Below, piece after piece: positions 35,028 to 43,729 of a DNA stretch of 64,000 nucleotides. The position numbers and the translations under genes were made by a program. The stretch lies in assembly GCA_016220085.1 (NCBI GenBank), contig JACRIN010000065.1, positions 36,926 through 100,925 on the forward strand, given 5' to 3'. The notes beneath the pieces were generated by a model that searched no databases, had not been told where the DNA came from, and saw nothing but the letters and a program-made list of their open reading frames with translations. Source of the DNA: Planctomycetota bacterium. Its GTDB lineage: Bacteria; Planctomycetota; UBA1135; GCA-002686595. The number at the start of each line of letters is the position of its first letter. Position 1 is the stretch's first letter.

Positions 35028-37199
35028 GTGAAACGCTTTCTGTCGATCTATCCGCGCTCGCTCGGGCGGGCGGCCCGCGTCGCTGTTCTCGTCGCGCTCG
35101 GCGCTTGGCTTTCGGCCCGGCCCGCGCACGCCTACATCGGGCCGGGCGCTGGCATCGCCGCCGCGGGTTCGGTGCTCGTGCTCGCCGGCACCTTCTTGTT
35201 GGCGATCGGCATCGTGCTGACCTGGCCGCTGAAAGCCGCGGTGCGCTACGTCGCGAAGCGCGGCGCGACCAAGCCGAAGGTGAAGCGGGTGATCGTGCTC
35301 GGCCTCGACGGCTTCGATCCGGGCCTCGCGAAGAAGTACATGGACGAAGGGCGGATGCCCAACTTCGTGCAGCTCGCGAAGGAAGGCGTGTTCTCGCCGC
35401 TCGACACCGCGTGCCCGTCGATCTCGCCGGTCGCGTGGTCGACGTTCGCGACCGGCGTCGACGCGTCGCGCCACAACATCTACGACTTCCTGACGCGCGA
35501 TCCCTGCTCGTACTTCCCGATCCTCTCGTCGACCGACATCCGCACGGTGCCGCGCACGCTCAACCTCGGCTTCGCGCAGGTTCCGTTCGGCCAGAAGCCG
35601 GTGTATCGCAGCCTGCAGAAGAGCCAACCGTTCTGGAAGCTGCTCGGCCAGCGCTACGTCTGGTCCTCGATCATCCGCGTGCCGATCACGTTCCCGCCGC
35701 AGCCCTTCAAGAACGGCACGTTGCTCTCCGGCATGTGCGTGCCCGACTTGCTCGGCACGCAGGGCACGTTCTCCTTCTATTCGACCAAGGCGCGCGTCGC
35801 CGGCACGCGCATCGGCGGCCAGCAGTATCAGATCCGTCGCAAGGGCAACGTGATCGAGTCGAACCTGACCGGTCCGCGCGGCGGCGACGGGCATCCGCTG
35901 AAGTGTCCGTTGAAGGTCGAGCTCGACGACGCGACGAAACGCGTGACGATCCGAATTGGCAAGACCGGCAAGGACGTGGCGACCGTCGGCGTGCGCGAGT
36001 ACACGCCGTGGATGGTGATCCCGTTCGGCAAGCTCCAAGGCATCGCGCGCCTCTACGTGCAGACGTGGGAGGGCGAGGACTTCGAGCTCTACGTCACGCC
36101 GATCAACATCGATCCGGACGCGCCGGTGATGCCGATCAGCCACCCGTTCGTCTATTCGATCTACTTGGCGAAGCTGCACGGCCGCTTCGCGACTCTCGGG
36201 CTCGCCGAGGACACGTGGGCGCTCAACGAACGCGTCGTCGACGAGGAAGCGTTCCTGAAGCAGGCGTGGTTGATCTACGAGGAGCGCAAGAAGCACCTCT
36301 GGGATGCGATCGAGAAGACCAAGTCGGGCTTCGTCACCGTCGTGTTCGACACGTCGGACCGCATCTGTCACATGTTCTATCGCTACCTCGATCCGACGCA
36401 CCCGGCGAACGCGGGCAAGGACACGACGAAGCACGCGAACGTGATCCCGGAGATGTACGCGAAGATGGACGAGCTCGTCGGCGAGGTCCGCGCGAAGCTC
36501 GGGAACGATCCGGACACCGTGCTGATGGTCATCAGCGACCACGGCTTCTGCAACTTCCGCCGCGGCGTCAACCTGAACACGTGGTTGAAGGAGAACGGCT
36601 ACCTCGTCTTGAAGGACGGCGCCGAGACTTCGCCCGACTGGTTCGCGAAGGTCGACTGGACGAAGACCAAGGCGTTCACGCTCGGCCTGACCGGCGTCTT
36701 CATCAACCGCAAGGGCCGCGAAGGCAAGGGCATCGTCGAGAAGGGGCCCGAGCTCGACAAGCTCTGCCACGAGCTCAAGGAGAAGCTCGAGGCGCTGCGC
36801 GATCCGATCGACGGCCAACCGGTGATCAAGGAAGTCTTCCTGACGCGCGAAGTGCACAAGGGGCCGTACGCGGACATGGCTCCCGAGCTCCTGATCGGCT
36901 ACCACCGCGGCTTCCGCCACTCGTGGGAGTGCGCGACCGGCTCGGTGACCAAGGAGACGTTCACGGACAACACGCGCTCGTGGTCCGGTGACCACTGCGT
37001 CGATCCGCGGCTCGTGCCCGGCGTCTTCTGGTGCAATCGAAGGATCGACAAGGCGCAACCCGCGTTGATCGACATGGCGCCGACGGTGCTCGACCTGTTC
37101 GGCATCGAAGCGCCGAGCTACATGCAGGGCAAGCCGCTGTTCGGCACGACCGCGCCGGCGAAGAAGCCCGCGACCGCACCGCAGAAGGTGAGCGCATGA
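35028..37199 (+). CDS. Membrane-anchored alkaline phosphatase superfamily protein (type I phosphodiesterase-like)
   Basis: 723 residues. N-terminal signal/membrane region: basic start, GAWLSARPAHAYIGPGAGIA and a helix (SVLVLAGTFLLAIGIVLTWP) ending near 65. The catalytic domain has metal ligands RVIVLGLDGFDPGLAKKYMD, the nucleophile region CPSISPVAWSTFATG (Ser at the position of the phosphodiesterase Thr), and C-terminal VLMVISDHGFCNFRRGVNLN. Such enzymes cleave or transfer phospho-, phosphono- or sulfo-groups. It overlaps the next gene by four bases (ATGA) and the two are homologous, with shared PVAWS.F.TG and N.WL.ENGYLVLKDGA. Substrate unknown; probably acts on an envelope polymer or lipid. 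Confidence 0.82.
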   Translation: MKRFLSIYPRSLGRAARVAVLVALGAWLSARPAHAYIGPGAGIAAAGSVLVLAGTFLLAIGIVLTWPLKAAVRYVAKRGATKPKVKRVIVLGLDGFDPGLAKKYMDEGRMPNFVQLAKEGVFSPLDTACPSISPVAWSTFATGVDASRHNIYDFLTRDPCSYFPILSSTDIRTVPRTLNLGFAQVPFGQKPVYRSLQKSQPFWKLLGQRYVWSSIIRVPITFPPQPFKNGTLLSGMCVPDLLGTQGTFSFYSTKARVAGTRIGGQQYQIRRKGNVIESNLTGPRGGDGHPLKCPLKVELDDATKRVTIRIGKTGKDVATVGVREYTPWMVIPFGKLQGIARLYVQTWEGEDFELYVTPINIDPDAPVMPISHPFVYSIYLAKLHGRFATLGLAEDTWALNERVVDEEAFLKQAWLIYEERKKHLWDAIEKTKSGFVTVVFDTSDRICHMFYRYLDPTHPANAGKDTTKHANVIPEMYAKMDELVGEVRAKLGNDPDTVLMVISDHGFCNFRRGVNLNTWLKENGYLVLKDGAETSPDWFAKVDWTKTKAFTLGLTGVFINRKGREGKGIVEKGPELDKLCHELKEKLEALRDPIDGQPVIKEVFLTREVHKGPYADMAPELLIGYHRGFRHSWECATGSVTKETFTDNTRSWSGDHCVDPRLVPGVFWCNRRIDKAQPALIDMAPTVLDLFGIEAPSYMQGKPLFGTTAPAKKPATAPQKVSA

Positions 37200-39331
37200 G
37201 GCTGCCGCGCTGGACGACGTATCCGGCCCTCGCGATGATCCTGGGGATGATCGTGATCGCGGTGCCGACGCGCCGCGACGCGGGGCTCGATCGCACGGTG
37301 ACCGCGCCGGATCATCCGCGCGTCGTCGTCATCGGCATCGACGGGATGGACCCGGAGATCCTGCAGGAGACGATCCAGCTCTTCCCCGATCGGATGCGGA
37401 ACTTCGCCAAGCTCGCGGCGGAGCAGGGGATTCATTCGCTCGGCACGTCCAACCCGCCGCAATCGCCGGTCGCGTGGTCGAACTTCATCACCGGACGCAA
37501 TCCGGGCGGCCACGGGATCTACGACTTCATCCACCGCGATCTGACGACGCGCATGGCGTTGCCGTCGACGACCAAGTCGACCGAGGCGCACGAGCTCTCG
37601 CTCTGGTCGGATTGGCAGCTCCCGCTGTTCGGCGGCGACACGCTCTCCAACCGCACCGGCGACACGTTCTGGGGGCTCTTGGCGAAAGCCGGCATCCCCG
37701 CGGACGTCTGGCGCATCCCCGCGAACTTCCCGGTCGAGGAATCGCTCGGGCTCTCGTTTTCCGGGATGATGACGCCGGCGCTCGACTCGGCGTACGGCAA
37801 GTTCACCTTCTACACGACCAATCCGCCGACCGACTCGCGCATCTCCGAGCACAAGATCCAATCGGTGACCGTGCGCAACGGCGTGATCAGCAACGCGCGC
37901 GTCGACGGCCCGCCCAACGCGTTCAAGGAGCTCGACGAGAAGACCCACGAGCCGCCGGCGGTCACCGTGCCGCTCAAGATCTTCGTCGACGAAGCGAACG
38001 ACGCCGCCGCGGTCGAGCTCGACGGCCGTGTCGTCGTGCTGCGCCCCGGCGAATGGAGCGAGTTCGTCCCCGCGACGTTCAGCTCGCTGCCGATGAGTCT
38101 CGCCGACGTCACCGGCATCGTGCGCTTCTACCTGCGCAGCGTGACGCCGGAGTTCGAGATGTACGCCTCGCCGGTGAACATCGATCCCTCCGCGCCCGCC
38201 GCGCCGGTCAGCGAACCGGCGGACGCGAGCGCCGAGCTCGCCGCTCCCGCGCCCGAAGGCATCGGTCCGTACTACACGCAGGGCATGGCCGAGGACGTCG
38301 GCGCGCTGAAAGCCGAGGTGCTGACGCCGCCCGAGTTCATGGACCAAGCGCAGCTCGTCCACGACGAGAGCACGCGCATGCTCGACTACGCGCTCGACCA
38401 CTACGTCGAGAAGCAGGCGGGCGGGTTGCTCTTCTTCTACTTCTCGTCGGTCGACCTCTGCTGCCACATGATGTGGCGCCACTCCGACGAGCAGCACCCG
38501 CACCACGACAAGGTCTTCGCCGCGCAGGACTCGTCGAAGTGGTCGCAGCGTCCCGGCAGCACGTGGAAGGACACCGTCCACGACCTGTACATGCGCATGG
38601 ATCCGGTGATCGGGCGCATCCACGAGCGCCTGGATTCCGACACGACGCTGATCCTGATGAGCGACCACGGCTTCGCGCCGTACCGGCGCAAGTTCAGCCT
38701 CAACACGTGGCTCTTGGAGAACGGCTATCTCGTGTTGAAGGACGGCGCCGCGAAGGAGCTCCCGGAGACCGATCCGGCGCACCGCGAGGTCTACCTGAAC
38801 TCGGTCGACTGGTCGAAGACGCGCGCGTACGGCATGGGCTTCCAGGGTCTCTACCTGAACCTCGCGGGGCGCGAGCTCGACGACCCGCACACCCCCGAGA
38901 ACGAAACCGGCATCGTCCAGTCGGGCGCGGAGGCCGATGCGTTGCTCGCGGAGCTGAAGACCAAGCTCGAAGCGATCGTCGACCCCAAGGACGGTGGCCG
39001 CGTCGTGCTCCGCTGCGATCTCGCGAAGTCCATCTACACCGGCGAGCGCGTCGCGGACGCGCCCGACATCGTCGTCGGCTACAATGCGGATTACGGCAAC
39101 AGCGACGAGGCTTCCGTCGGGCGCATCCCCGACCAAGTGCTCTCGGACAACCTGGGCGGCACCTTCAACGGCAGCCATTTGATGGCGCCCGAAGTGGTGC
39201 AGGGCATCCTGATGTCCAACCGCCCGGTCCGACCCGGAGCGCACGGTCTGGAGGACCTGACGGTCGATCTCCTCGAGCGCTACGGCGTCAAGCCCGGGCC
39301 CGGCATGAACGGCCACCCGGTCATCCAATAG
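37196..39331 (+). CDS. Alkaline phosphatase superfamily protein, second paralogue
   Basis: 711 residues, ATG 37196 overlapping the previous stop. N-terminal membrane/signal segment (YPALAMILGMIVIAVPTRR). Catalytic features: VVVIGIDGMDPEILQ, nucleophile region PPQSPVAWSNFITG (Ser), LILMSDHGFAPYRRKFSLNT. Longer insertions than its neighbour include an Ala/Pro-rich stretch near 340-355. Translational coupling suggests the two proteins act together, possibly as a hetero-oligomer on the periplasmic face. Followed by the small LGYI gene 24 bases on. Confidence 0.82.
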   Translation: MRLPRWTTYPALAMILGMIVIAVPTRRDAGLDRTVTAPDHPRVVVIGIDGMDPEILQETIQLFPDRMRNFAKLAAEQGIHSLGTSNPPQSPVAWSNFITGRNPGGHGIYDFIHRDLTTRMALPSTTKSTEAHELSLWSDWQLPLFGGDTLSNRTGDTFWGLLAKAGIPADVWRIPANFPVEESLGLSFSGMMTPALDSAYGKFTFYTTNPPTDSRISEHKIQSVTVRNGVISNARVDGPPNAFKELDEKTHEPPAVTVPLKIFVDEANDAAAVELDGRVVVLRPGEWSEFVPATFSSLPMSLADVTGIVRFYLRSVTPEFEMYASPVNIDPSAPAAPVSEPADASAELAAPAPEGIGPYYTQGMAEDVGALKAEVLTPPEFMDQAQLVHDESTRMLDYALDHYVEKQAGGLLFFYFSSVDLCCHMMWRHSDEQHPHHDKVFAAQDSSKWSQRPGSTWKDTVHDLYMRMDPVIGRIHERLDSDTTLILMSDHGFAPYRRKFSLNTWLLENGYLVLKDGAAKELPETDPAHREVYLNSVDWSKTRAYGMGFQGLYLNLAGRELDDPHTPENETGIVQSGAEADALLAELKTKLEAIVDPKDGGRVVLRCDLAKSIYTGERVADAPDIVVGYNADYGNSDEASVGRIPDQVLSDNLGGTFNGSHLMAPEVVQGILMSNRPVRPGAHGLEDLTVDLLERYGVKPGPGMNGHPVIQ

Positions 39332-39355
39332 ACCCACCACGAAAGGCAGAGAGCC

Positions 39356-39550
39356 ATGTTCGGCGGACCGAAGATCAAGATCGACAAGGACCTCCTCGAG
39401 CGCGTCAAGAAGATCAGCGAGCTCGCGGGCTACGCCAGCCCCGAGGAGTTCATCATCCACTGCGTCGAGAAGGAGCTCGCCCAGTTCGAAGGCGCGCAGT
39501 CCGACGCGGACATCACCGAGAAGCTCAAGGGCCTCGGCTACATCAGCTGA
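39356..39550 (+). CDS. Small CopG/ribbon-helix-helix-like protein ending LGYI
   Basis: 64 residues: KIKIDKDLLERVKKISELAG and SPEEFIIHCVEKELAQFEGA form strand-helix-helix; ends ADITEKLKGLGYIS. Paralogue of the 74-residue protein leading the sulfate operon (25359). GAAAGGCAGAGAGCC precedes the ATG, with GAGAG as the weak ribosome site. Its position between an alkaline-phosphatase-superfamily gene and a membrane protein, as in the other cluster, suggests a shared small subunit or regulator. Confidence 0.75.
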   Translation: MFGGPKIKIDKDLLERVKKISELAGYASPEEFIIHCVEKELAQFEGAQSDADITEKLKGLGYIS

Positions 39551-39586
39551 GCGACCGCTCGCTCCCAAGTCCCCACCGTCCCCGGG

Positions 39587-40471
39587 ATGAACGCGCTCAA
39601 CGGCTTTTTCAACACGCTGTTCGATTGGGTCCTGCTCCCTCTGGAGAAGGTGGGCCCGCAGACTGCGTTGATCGTCGTGTCGGGCGTCTTCGGCGTGCTC
39701 GCGCTCGCGATCTTCAAGTTCATCTCGTTCCAGAAGGGGATCGCGTCGGTCAAGGACCGCATCAAGGGTCACATGATCGAGATCCGCTTGTTCCAGGACG
39801 ACCTCGTGGTCGTCGGGAGCGCGGTCGCGAAAGTGCTCTTGCGCAACGTGCAGTACCTCGCGTTGAACTTCGGGCCGTTCATCCCGCTCGCGATCCCGTT
39901 CCTGTTCGTCACGGCCCAGCTCGTCACGCGCTACGCGTACGAGCCCGCGCAAGTGGTCGCCGCGGATGCGAAGCTCTTGCCCGGACAGGGCACGATGCTC
40001 GAGGTGCGGCTCGCGGAAGGCCGCGAAGCGGAGATCGCCGGTCTCCAGGTCGTCCTGCCGGCCGGCGTGAAGGCGCTGTCGCCGCTGGTGCGCAGCCCGT
40101 ACGAGGGGCGCGCGTTCCAAGAGGTCGTCGCGACCGAGTCGGGCGTGCACCAGCTCGAGTTCCGGCTCGCCGACGGCACGAGCGAGACCAAGAGCTTCGT
40201 CGCCGGCGATGCGGCGCCGCGCGCGATGCAGCCGCGGCGGGTCTCGAGCTCGCAGTGGTGGAACCTCGCCGCGCCGGACGATTGCGCGGCGCTGTGGCCG
40301 GCCGAGCCGACGTTCGACTCCGGTTCGCCGTTCCGTTCGATCGCGCTGCGCTATCCCGATCGCGACCTCGGCTGGCTGCCGGCGGGTGAAGGCGGCGTGC
40401 TGATCGCGTTCGTCGTCGCGTCGATGCTGTTCGGCGTCGCCGCGCTGAAGCCGCTCGGCGTCACGATCTGA
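39587..40471 (+). CDS. Membrane protein of unknown function
   Basis: 294 residues. N-terminal helix (TALIVVSGVFGVLALAIFKF, about 26-45), then a basic amphipathic stretch (FQKGIASVKDRIKGHMIEIR), a helical pair about 75-112 (FGPFIPLAIPFLFVTAQLVT), a soluble beta domain about 115-265 and a last helix (VLIAFVVASMLFGVAALKPL). The helix / charged coiled stretch / paired helices order is loosely reminiscent of Oxa1-superfamily insertases (DUF106/EMC3), a weak impression only. Its stop overlaps the start of the HD gene (TGATG). Works with the preceding phosphatase-superfamily genes, by context. Confidence 0.7.
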   Translation: MNALNGFFNTLFDWVLLPLEKVGPQTALIVVSGVFGVLALAIFKFISFQKGIASVKDRIKGHMIEIRLFQDDLVVVGSAVAKVLLRNVQYLALNFGPFIPLAIPFLFVTAQLVTRYAYEPAQVVAADAKLLPGQGTMLEVRLAEGREAEIAGLQVVLPAGVKALSPLVRSPYEGRAFQEVVATESGVHQLEFRLADGTSETKSFVAGDAAPRAMQPRRVSSSQWWNLAAPDDCAALWPAEPTFDSGSPFRSIALRYPDRDLGWLPAGEGGVLIAFVVASMLFGVAALKPLGVTI

Positions 40472-41031
40472 TGTTCTCGCCGGGAGTCGAGCGCGCGATC
40501 CAAGCCAGCATCGCCGCGCACGCCGGGCAGACGCGCAAGGGCTCGCTCGACACGCCGTACGTCGTGCACCCGATCCACGTCGCGTTGCTGCTCGCTCGCC
40601 ACGGCGCCGACGAGGAGACCGTGCAGGCCGGGCTGCTCCACGACGTGGTCGAGGATTGCCCGGGTTGGTCGCTCGCGCGCGTCGCCGTAGAGTTCAGTCC
40701 GCGCGTCGCGACGATCGTCGGCGACCTGACCGAGGACAAGTCGAAGTCCTGGGAAGAGCGCAAGCGTTGGGCGGTCGAGCACGTCGAGCACATGTCGGCC
40801 GAGTCGGCGGCGGTCAAGGCCGCGGACAAGCTCCACAACCTCTCGTCGCTGCTCGCCGAGCTCCGCTCGAACCCCGATCACGCCCAGGTCTGGTCGAAGT
40901 TCAAAGGCGGCCGCGAGCGCACGCTGCAGATGTCCGGCGATCTCGTCGACGCGCTCCACGCGCACCTCGACTCGCCGCTCTCCCGCGAACTCGTCGCGAC
41001 GATGCTCGTGCTGCGCGCCGCCGCGCGGTGA
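40471..41031 (+). CDS. HD-domain hydrolase, MESH1/RelA-SpoT type
   Basis: 186 residues. HD-domain ligands and substrate motifs in the RelA/SpoT hydrolase order: GQTRKGSLDTPYVVHPIHVA, GLLHDVVED (His-Asp) and VKAADKLHNLSSL. Matches small metazoan SpoT homologue-type proteins that hydrolyse (p)ppGpp or NADPH to NADH, though it could act on another nucleotide. No synthetase domain. The start codon overlaps the stop of the membrane protein gene, so it is translationally coupled to the cluster 35028-40471. Cytoplasmic. Confidence 0.82.
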   Translation: MFSPGVERAIQASIAAHAGQTRKGSLDTPYVVHPIHVALLLARHGADEETVQAGLLHDVVEDCPGWSLARVAVEFSPRVATIVGDLTEDKSKSWEERKRWAVEHVEHMSAESAAVKAADKLHNLSSLLAELRSNPDHAQVWSKFKGGRERTLQMSGDLVDALHAHLDSPLSRELVATMLVLRAAAR

Positions 41032-41123
41032 TCGGTCTGGGCGGCCCGGCGGCGGGCGCTACACTGACCGGAGTCCTCCAGGGCGGCGCCTCGGCGCGGC
41101 GGGGGACGGGAGCTCCGCTGAAG

Positions 41124-42728
41124 ATGCACCCCCGTTCGTGTCGCGCGGCGTTCGTCCGGCGCGTGTCTCGTTGCCTGGCGGCTTGGCTGGCCGTCTCCGC
41201 GCTCGCGTTCGCGCAAGGCGGCTACACGAAGGACGCGTTCCCCGATCTCGGGTTGAGCTTGGAGCGGGCGCGCGACTACGAGCAAGTGCCGCTGCAGCCC
41301 GACGAGGAGCTGGTCGTGTTGCTCTACGCCGAGAAGCTCTCGAAGAATCCGAAGGAGCGTCGCGCGTTCCGACCGACGCTCGAGATCGTGTGGCTCGATT
41401 GGGTGCCCGATCCGGTCGCGAAGCCGCGCACCGACGGCGGCGCGCCGGCGGGTCCGTCGCCGGAGCCGAAGGCCGATCCGAAGCGCGCCGCGCAGCCGAT
41501 CGCGCTGCCGATCAACAGCTTCGAGCGTTACGCCGGTCGTCGGCTCAAGGAATTCAAGCTCGCGGAACCGACGGTGCAGAAGCCGCGCGACGGCTACACG
41601 GTGCGCACGGTCGAGTTCGAGGAGTTCAAGCCGTCGAGGCCCGAGGTCGTGGGCTTCGCGTATCTGCTGGAGCAGGACCAGAAGCGCACGGTCGCGCTCG
41701 TCGGCATGTGCGCCGAGACGGACTTCAAGGAGCAGTCGAAGATCTGGCGCTACATGGGCGACCACCTCGACGTCAGCGAGCCCGCCGAGGCCGACTTCGC
41801 CAAACTCGAGCGCAAGTACGCGCACTCCGGCCTGCGCGGCGCCGACTACCGGATCCGCGTGCGCTCGAAGATGGTGCGCGGTTGGCAAGCCGAGGACACG
41901 GCGAACTTCATCGTCGTGCACCACACGCCCGATCAGCCGCTCGTCCGCAAGATCGTCAACGACATCGAGATCCTGCACGACGAGTACGAGAAGCTCTTCC
42001 CGCCCGCGCTGCCGATCGAAGCGGTGTCGACGGTGCGGATCTGCCGCGATCAGGGCGAGTACATGCTCTACGGCGGCATGGAGCACACCGCGGGCTACTG
42101 GAATTCGGCGACGGAAGAGCTCGTGCTCTACGACGCGACGGTCAAGGAAAAGGGCAAGCGTCCGCGCGTCGACGGCACGTTCATCGCGCTCTATCACGAG
42201 GCCTTCCACCAATACATCCACTACTCGACGGGCGAGCTGCCGCCGCACTCGTGGTTCAACGAAGGCACCGGCGACTACTTCTCCGGCGCGCGAGTGCAGG
42301 GCAACAAGGTCACGCGCATCGGGCCCAACTCGTGGCGCGTCGAACTGATCCGCGAAGCGCTCGCGCGGGGCCTCGTCGTGCCGTGGAAGGACATTTTGCA
42401 GTTCGAGCAGTCCGAGTACTACGCGCCGGGCCGCGTCGCGATCTGCTACGCGCAGGGCTGGTCGATGATCTACTTCCTGCGCACGTCGAAGGTGGCCAAG
42501 GCGAACGCGCGTTGGTCCGCGATCCTGCCGACGTACTTCGACGAGCTCAAGGCGGCGTACGCGGAGGAGCTCACCAAGCTCGGCGACGCCGCGAAGGACG
42601 ACGGCAAGCGCTTCGAGGCCGGCAAGCGAGCCCGCACGCGCGCGCTCGACCTCGCGTTCGAAGGCGTCGACGTCGGCGAGCTCGAAAACGCGTGGAAAGC
42701 CTTCGTGCGCGAGCTCGAGGACGACTGA
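41124..42728 (+). CDS. Secreted HExxH metallopeptidase, DUF1570-like
   Basis: 534 residues with a signal peptide (1 to about 30, ...ALAFAQG). The C-terminal half holds a gluzincin-type zinc site: FIALYHEAFHQYIHYSTGEL (HEAFH) followed by the third ligand in WFNEGTGDYFSG, then YAQGWSMIYFLRTSK. This pattern is typical of DUF1570 proteins common in planctomycetes. The N-terminal half is a beta-rich domain of unknown role with a Pro/Ala-rich linker near 95-118. TACACT about 60 bases upstream is a possible -10. Substrate unknown. Confidence 0.78.
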   Translation: MHPRSCRAAFVRRVSRCLAAWLAVSALAFAQGGYTKDAFPDLGLSLERARDYEQVPLQPDEELVVLLYAEKLSKNPKERRAFRPTLEIVWLDWVPDPVAKPRTDGGAPAGPSPEPKADPKRAAQPIALPINSFERYAGRRLKEFKLAEPTVQKPRDGYTVRTVEFEEFKPSRPEVVGFAYLLEQDQKRTVALVGMCAETDFKEQSKIWRYMGDHLDVSEPAEADFAKLERKYAHSGLRGADYRIRVRSKMVRGWQAEDTANFIVVHHTPDQPLVRKIVNDIEILHDEYEKLFPPALPIEAVSTVRICRDQGEYMLYGGMEHTAGYWNSATEELVLYDATVKEKGKRPRVDGTFIALYHEAFHQYIHYSTGELPPHSWFNEGTGDYFSGARVQGNKVTRIGPNSWRVELIREALARGLVVPWKDILQFEQSEYYAPGRVAICYAQGWSMIYFLRTSKVAKANARWSAILPTYFDELKAAYAEELTKLGDAAKDDGKRFEAGKRARTRALDLAFEGVDVGELENAWKAFVRELEDD

Positions 42729-42749
42729 GCCGCCCCGCCGCGCGCCTGT

Positions 42750-43685
42750 TCAGTCTTCCAGCGCGCCGCAGCTCGCCAGCGCCGCGATCACGCGCTGCTT
42801 CCACGCCGGCCGGCAGACCACGAGCTCGTGGTTCTTCGGATCGGCCTGGTTGTAGCGGTGGTCCTCGCCGCGCAGCTTGCACACGGTCCAGCCGAGCGCG
42901 CGCGCGATCACCTCGGGCGCGCAGGTGTCCCACTCCTTCAGGCCCTTCTTGTGCACGTAGACGTCGGCTTCGCCCGCGAAGAGGCGCGAGACTTTGAAGC
43001 CGACGCTGCCGAGCGGCACCTGCTCCTTCACGCCCATCGCCTCGCAGAAGCGGCCGGTCCAATCCGGCGTGTGGCTGCGCGAGACGACGATCTTCGGCGC
43101 CGCCGGGCTCGGCGAGTCGCCGCGCGTGAGCGAGCCCGAGCCCGAGCCCACGGCTGCGCCGGTGCTTGCGGCTGCGCCGGTGCTTGCGGCTGCGCCGGTG
43201 CTTGCGGCTGCGCCGGTGCTTGCGGCTGCGCCGGTGCCCGCGCCTGCGCCAGTGCCGTCGATGCCCGCGCGTTCGAGGCCGGGCAGACAGACCGCCCACA
43301 TCACTTGCTCGAGCGCCGGCAGCGCGACCGCGCCGAGCGCCGGCTTTCCGCCGAGCGTCAGCGCGACGTGGACCGCGAAGTCGTGGCGGAGCTCGCTGAA
43401 CTCCTTCGTGCCGTCGAGCGGATCGATGATCCACGCGCGATGCTTGGCGAGACGGTCGCGCGAGTCGGCGGTTTCCTCGGAGAGCAGTCCGTCGTCCGGA
43501 TGACGGCCGCGCGTCAGGCCCTGGAGCAAGCCGTCCGCCGCTTGGTCGCCGATGTCGGCGAGCAGCTTGTCCTTCCAACGCCCGGTCGCGCGCAGGCCCA
43601 TCGCGCGTCGGCCGGCGAGAACCGCCGCGTCGACGGCGAAGGCGAGGTCACGATCCACTTCCGTTGCGGTCGGCAGCTTCGTCAT
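42750..43685 (-). CDS. cysQ: 3'(2'),5'-bisphosphate nucleotidase (CysQ-like)
   Basis: 311 residues of the inositol-monophosphatase fold. LLSEETADS (metal ligands Glu70/71), DPLDGTKEFSEL at 88-99, whose TKEF ending distinguishes PAP phosphatase (CysQ) from inositol phosphatase, and the late motif WDTCAPEVIARALG. Hydrolyses PAP to AMP, relieving product inhibition after sulfotransfer. Residues about 144-182 are a Gly/Ala/Thr/Ser minisatellite insertion (ASTGAA repeats) between the two subdomains. Last gene of the minus-strand operon that starts at 52655; 44 bases after an SGNH gene. Confidence 0.88.
   Translation of the reverse strand: MTKLPTATEVDRDLAFAVDAAVLAGRRAMGLRATGRWKDKLLADIGDQAADGLLQGLTRGRHPDDGLLSEETADSRDRLAKHRAWIIDPLDGTKEFSELRHDFAVHVALTLGGKPALGAVALPALEQVMWAVCLPGLERAGIDGTGAGAGTGAAASTGAAASTGAAASTGAAASTGAAVGSGSGSLTRGDSPSPAAPKIVVSRSHTPDWTGRFCEAMGVKEQVPLGSVGFKVSRLFAGEADVYVHKKGLKEWDTCAPEVIARALGWTVCKLRGEDHRYNQADPKNHELVVCRPAWKQRVIAALASCGALED
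43153..43260. repeat. Six 18-bp tandem repeats inside cysQ
   Basis: Four perfect copies of GCTGCGCCGGTGCTTGCG (43153-43224) and two diverged copies (43225-43260). In the cysQ frame each unit encodes ASTGAA. Near-perfect identity of four units implies recent expansion, unlike the older degenerate repeats elsewhere in the window. Confidence 0.9.
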
Positions 43686-43729
43686 TGGAGTCTGTGTCGG
43701 CGAACGCGCGCCGCAAGTCAAGCTCGCCG

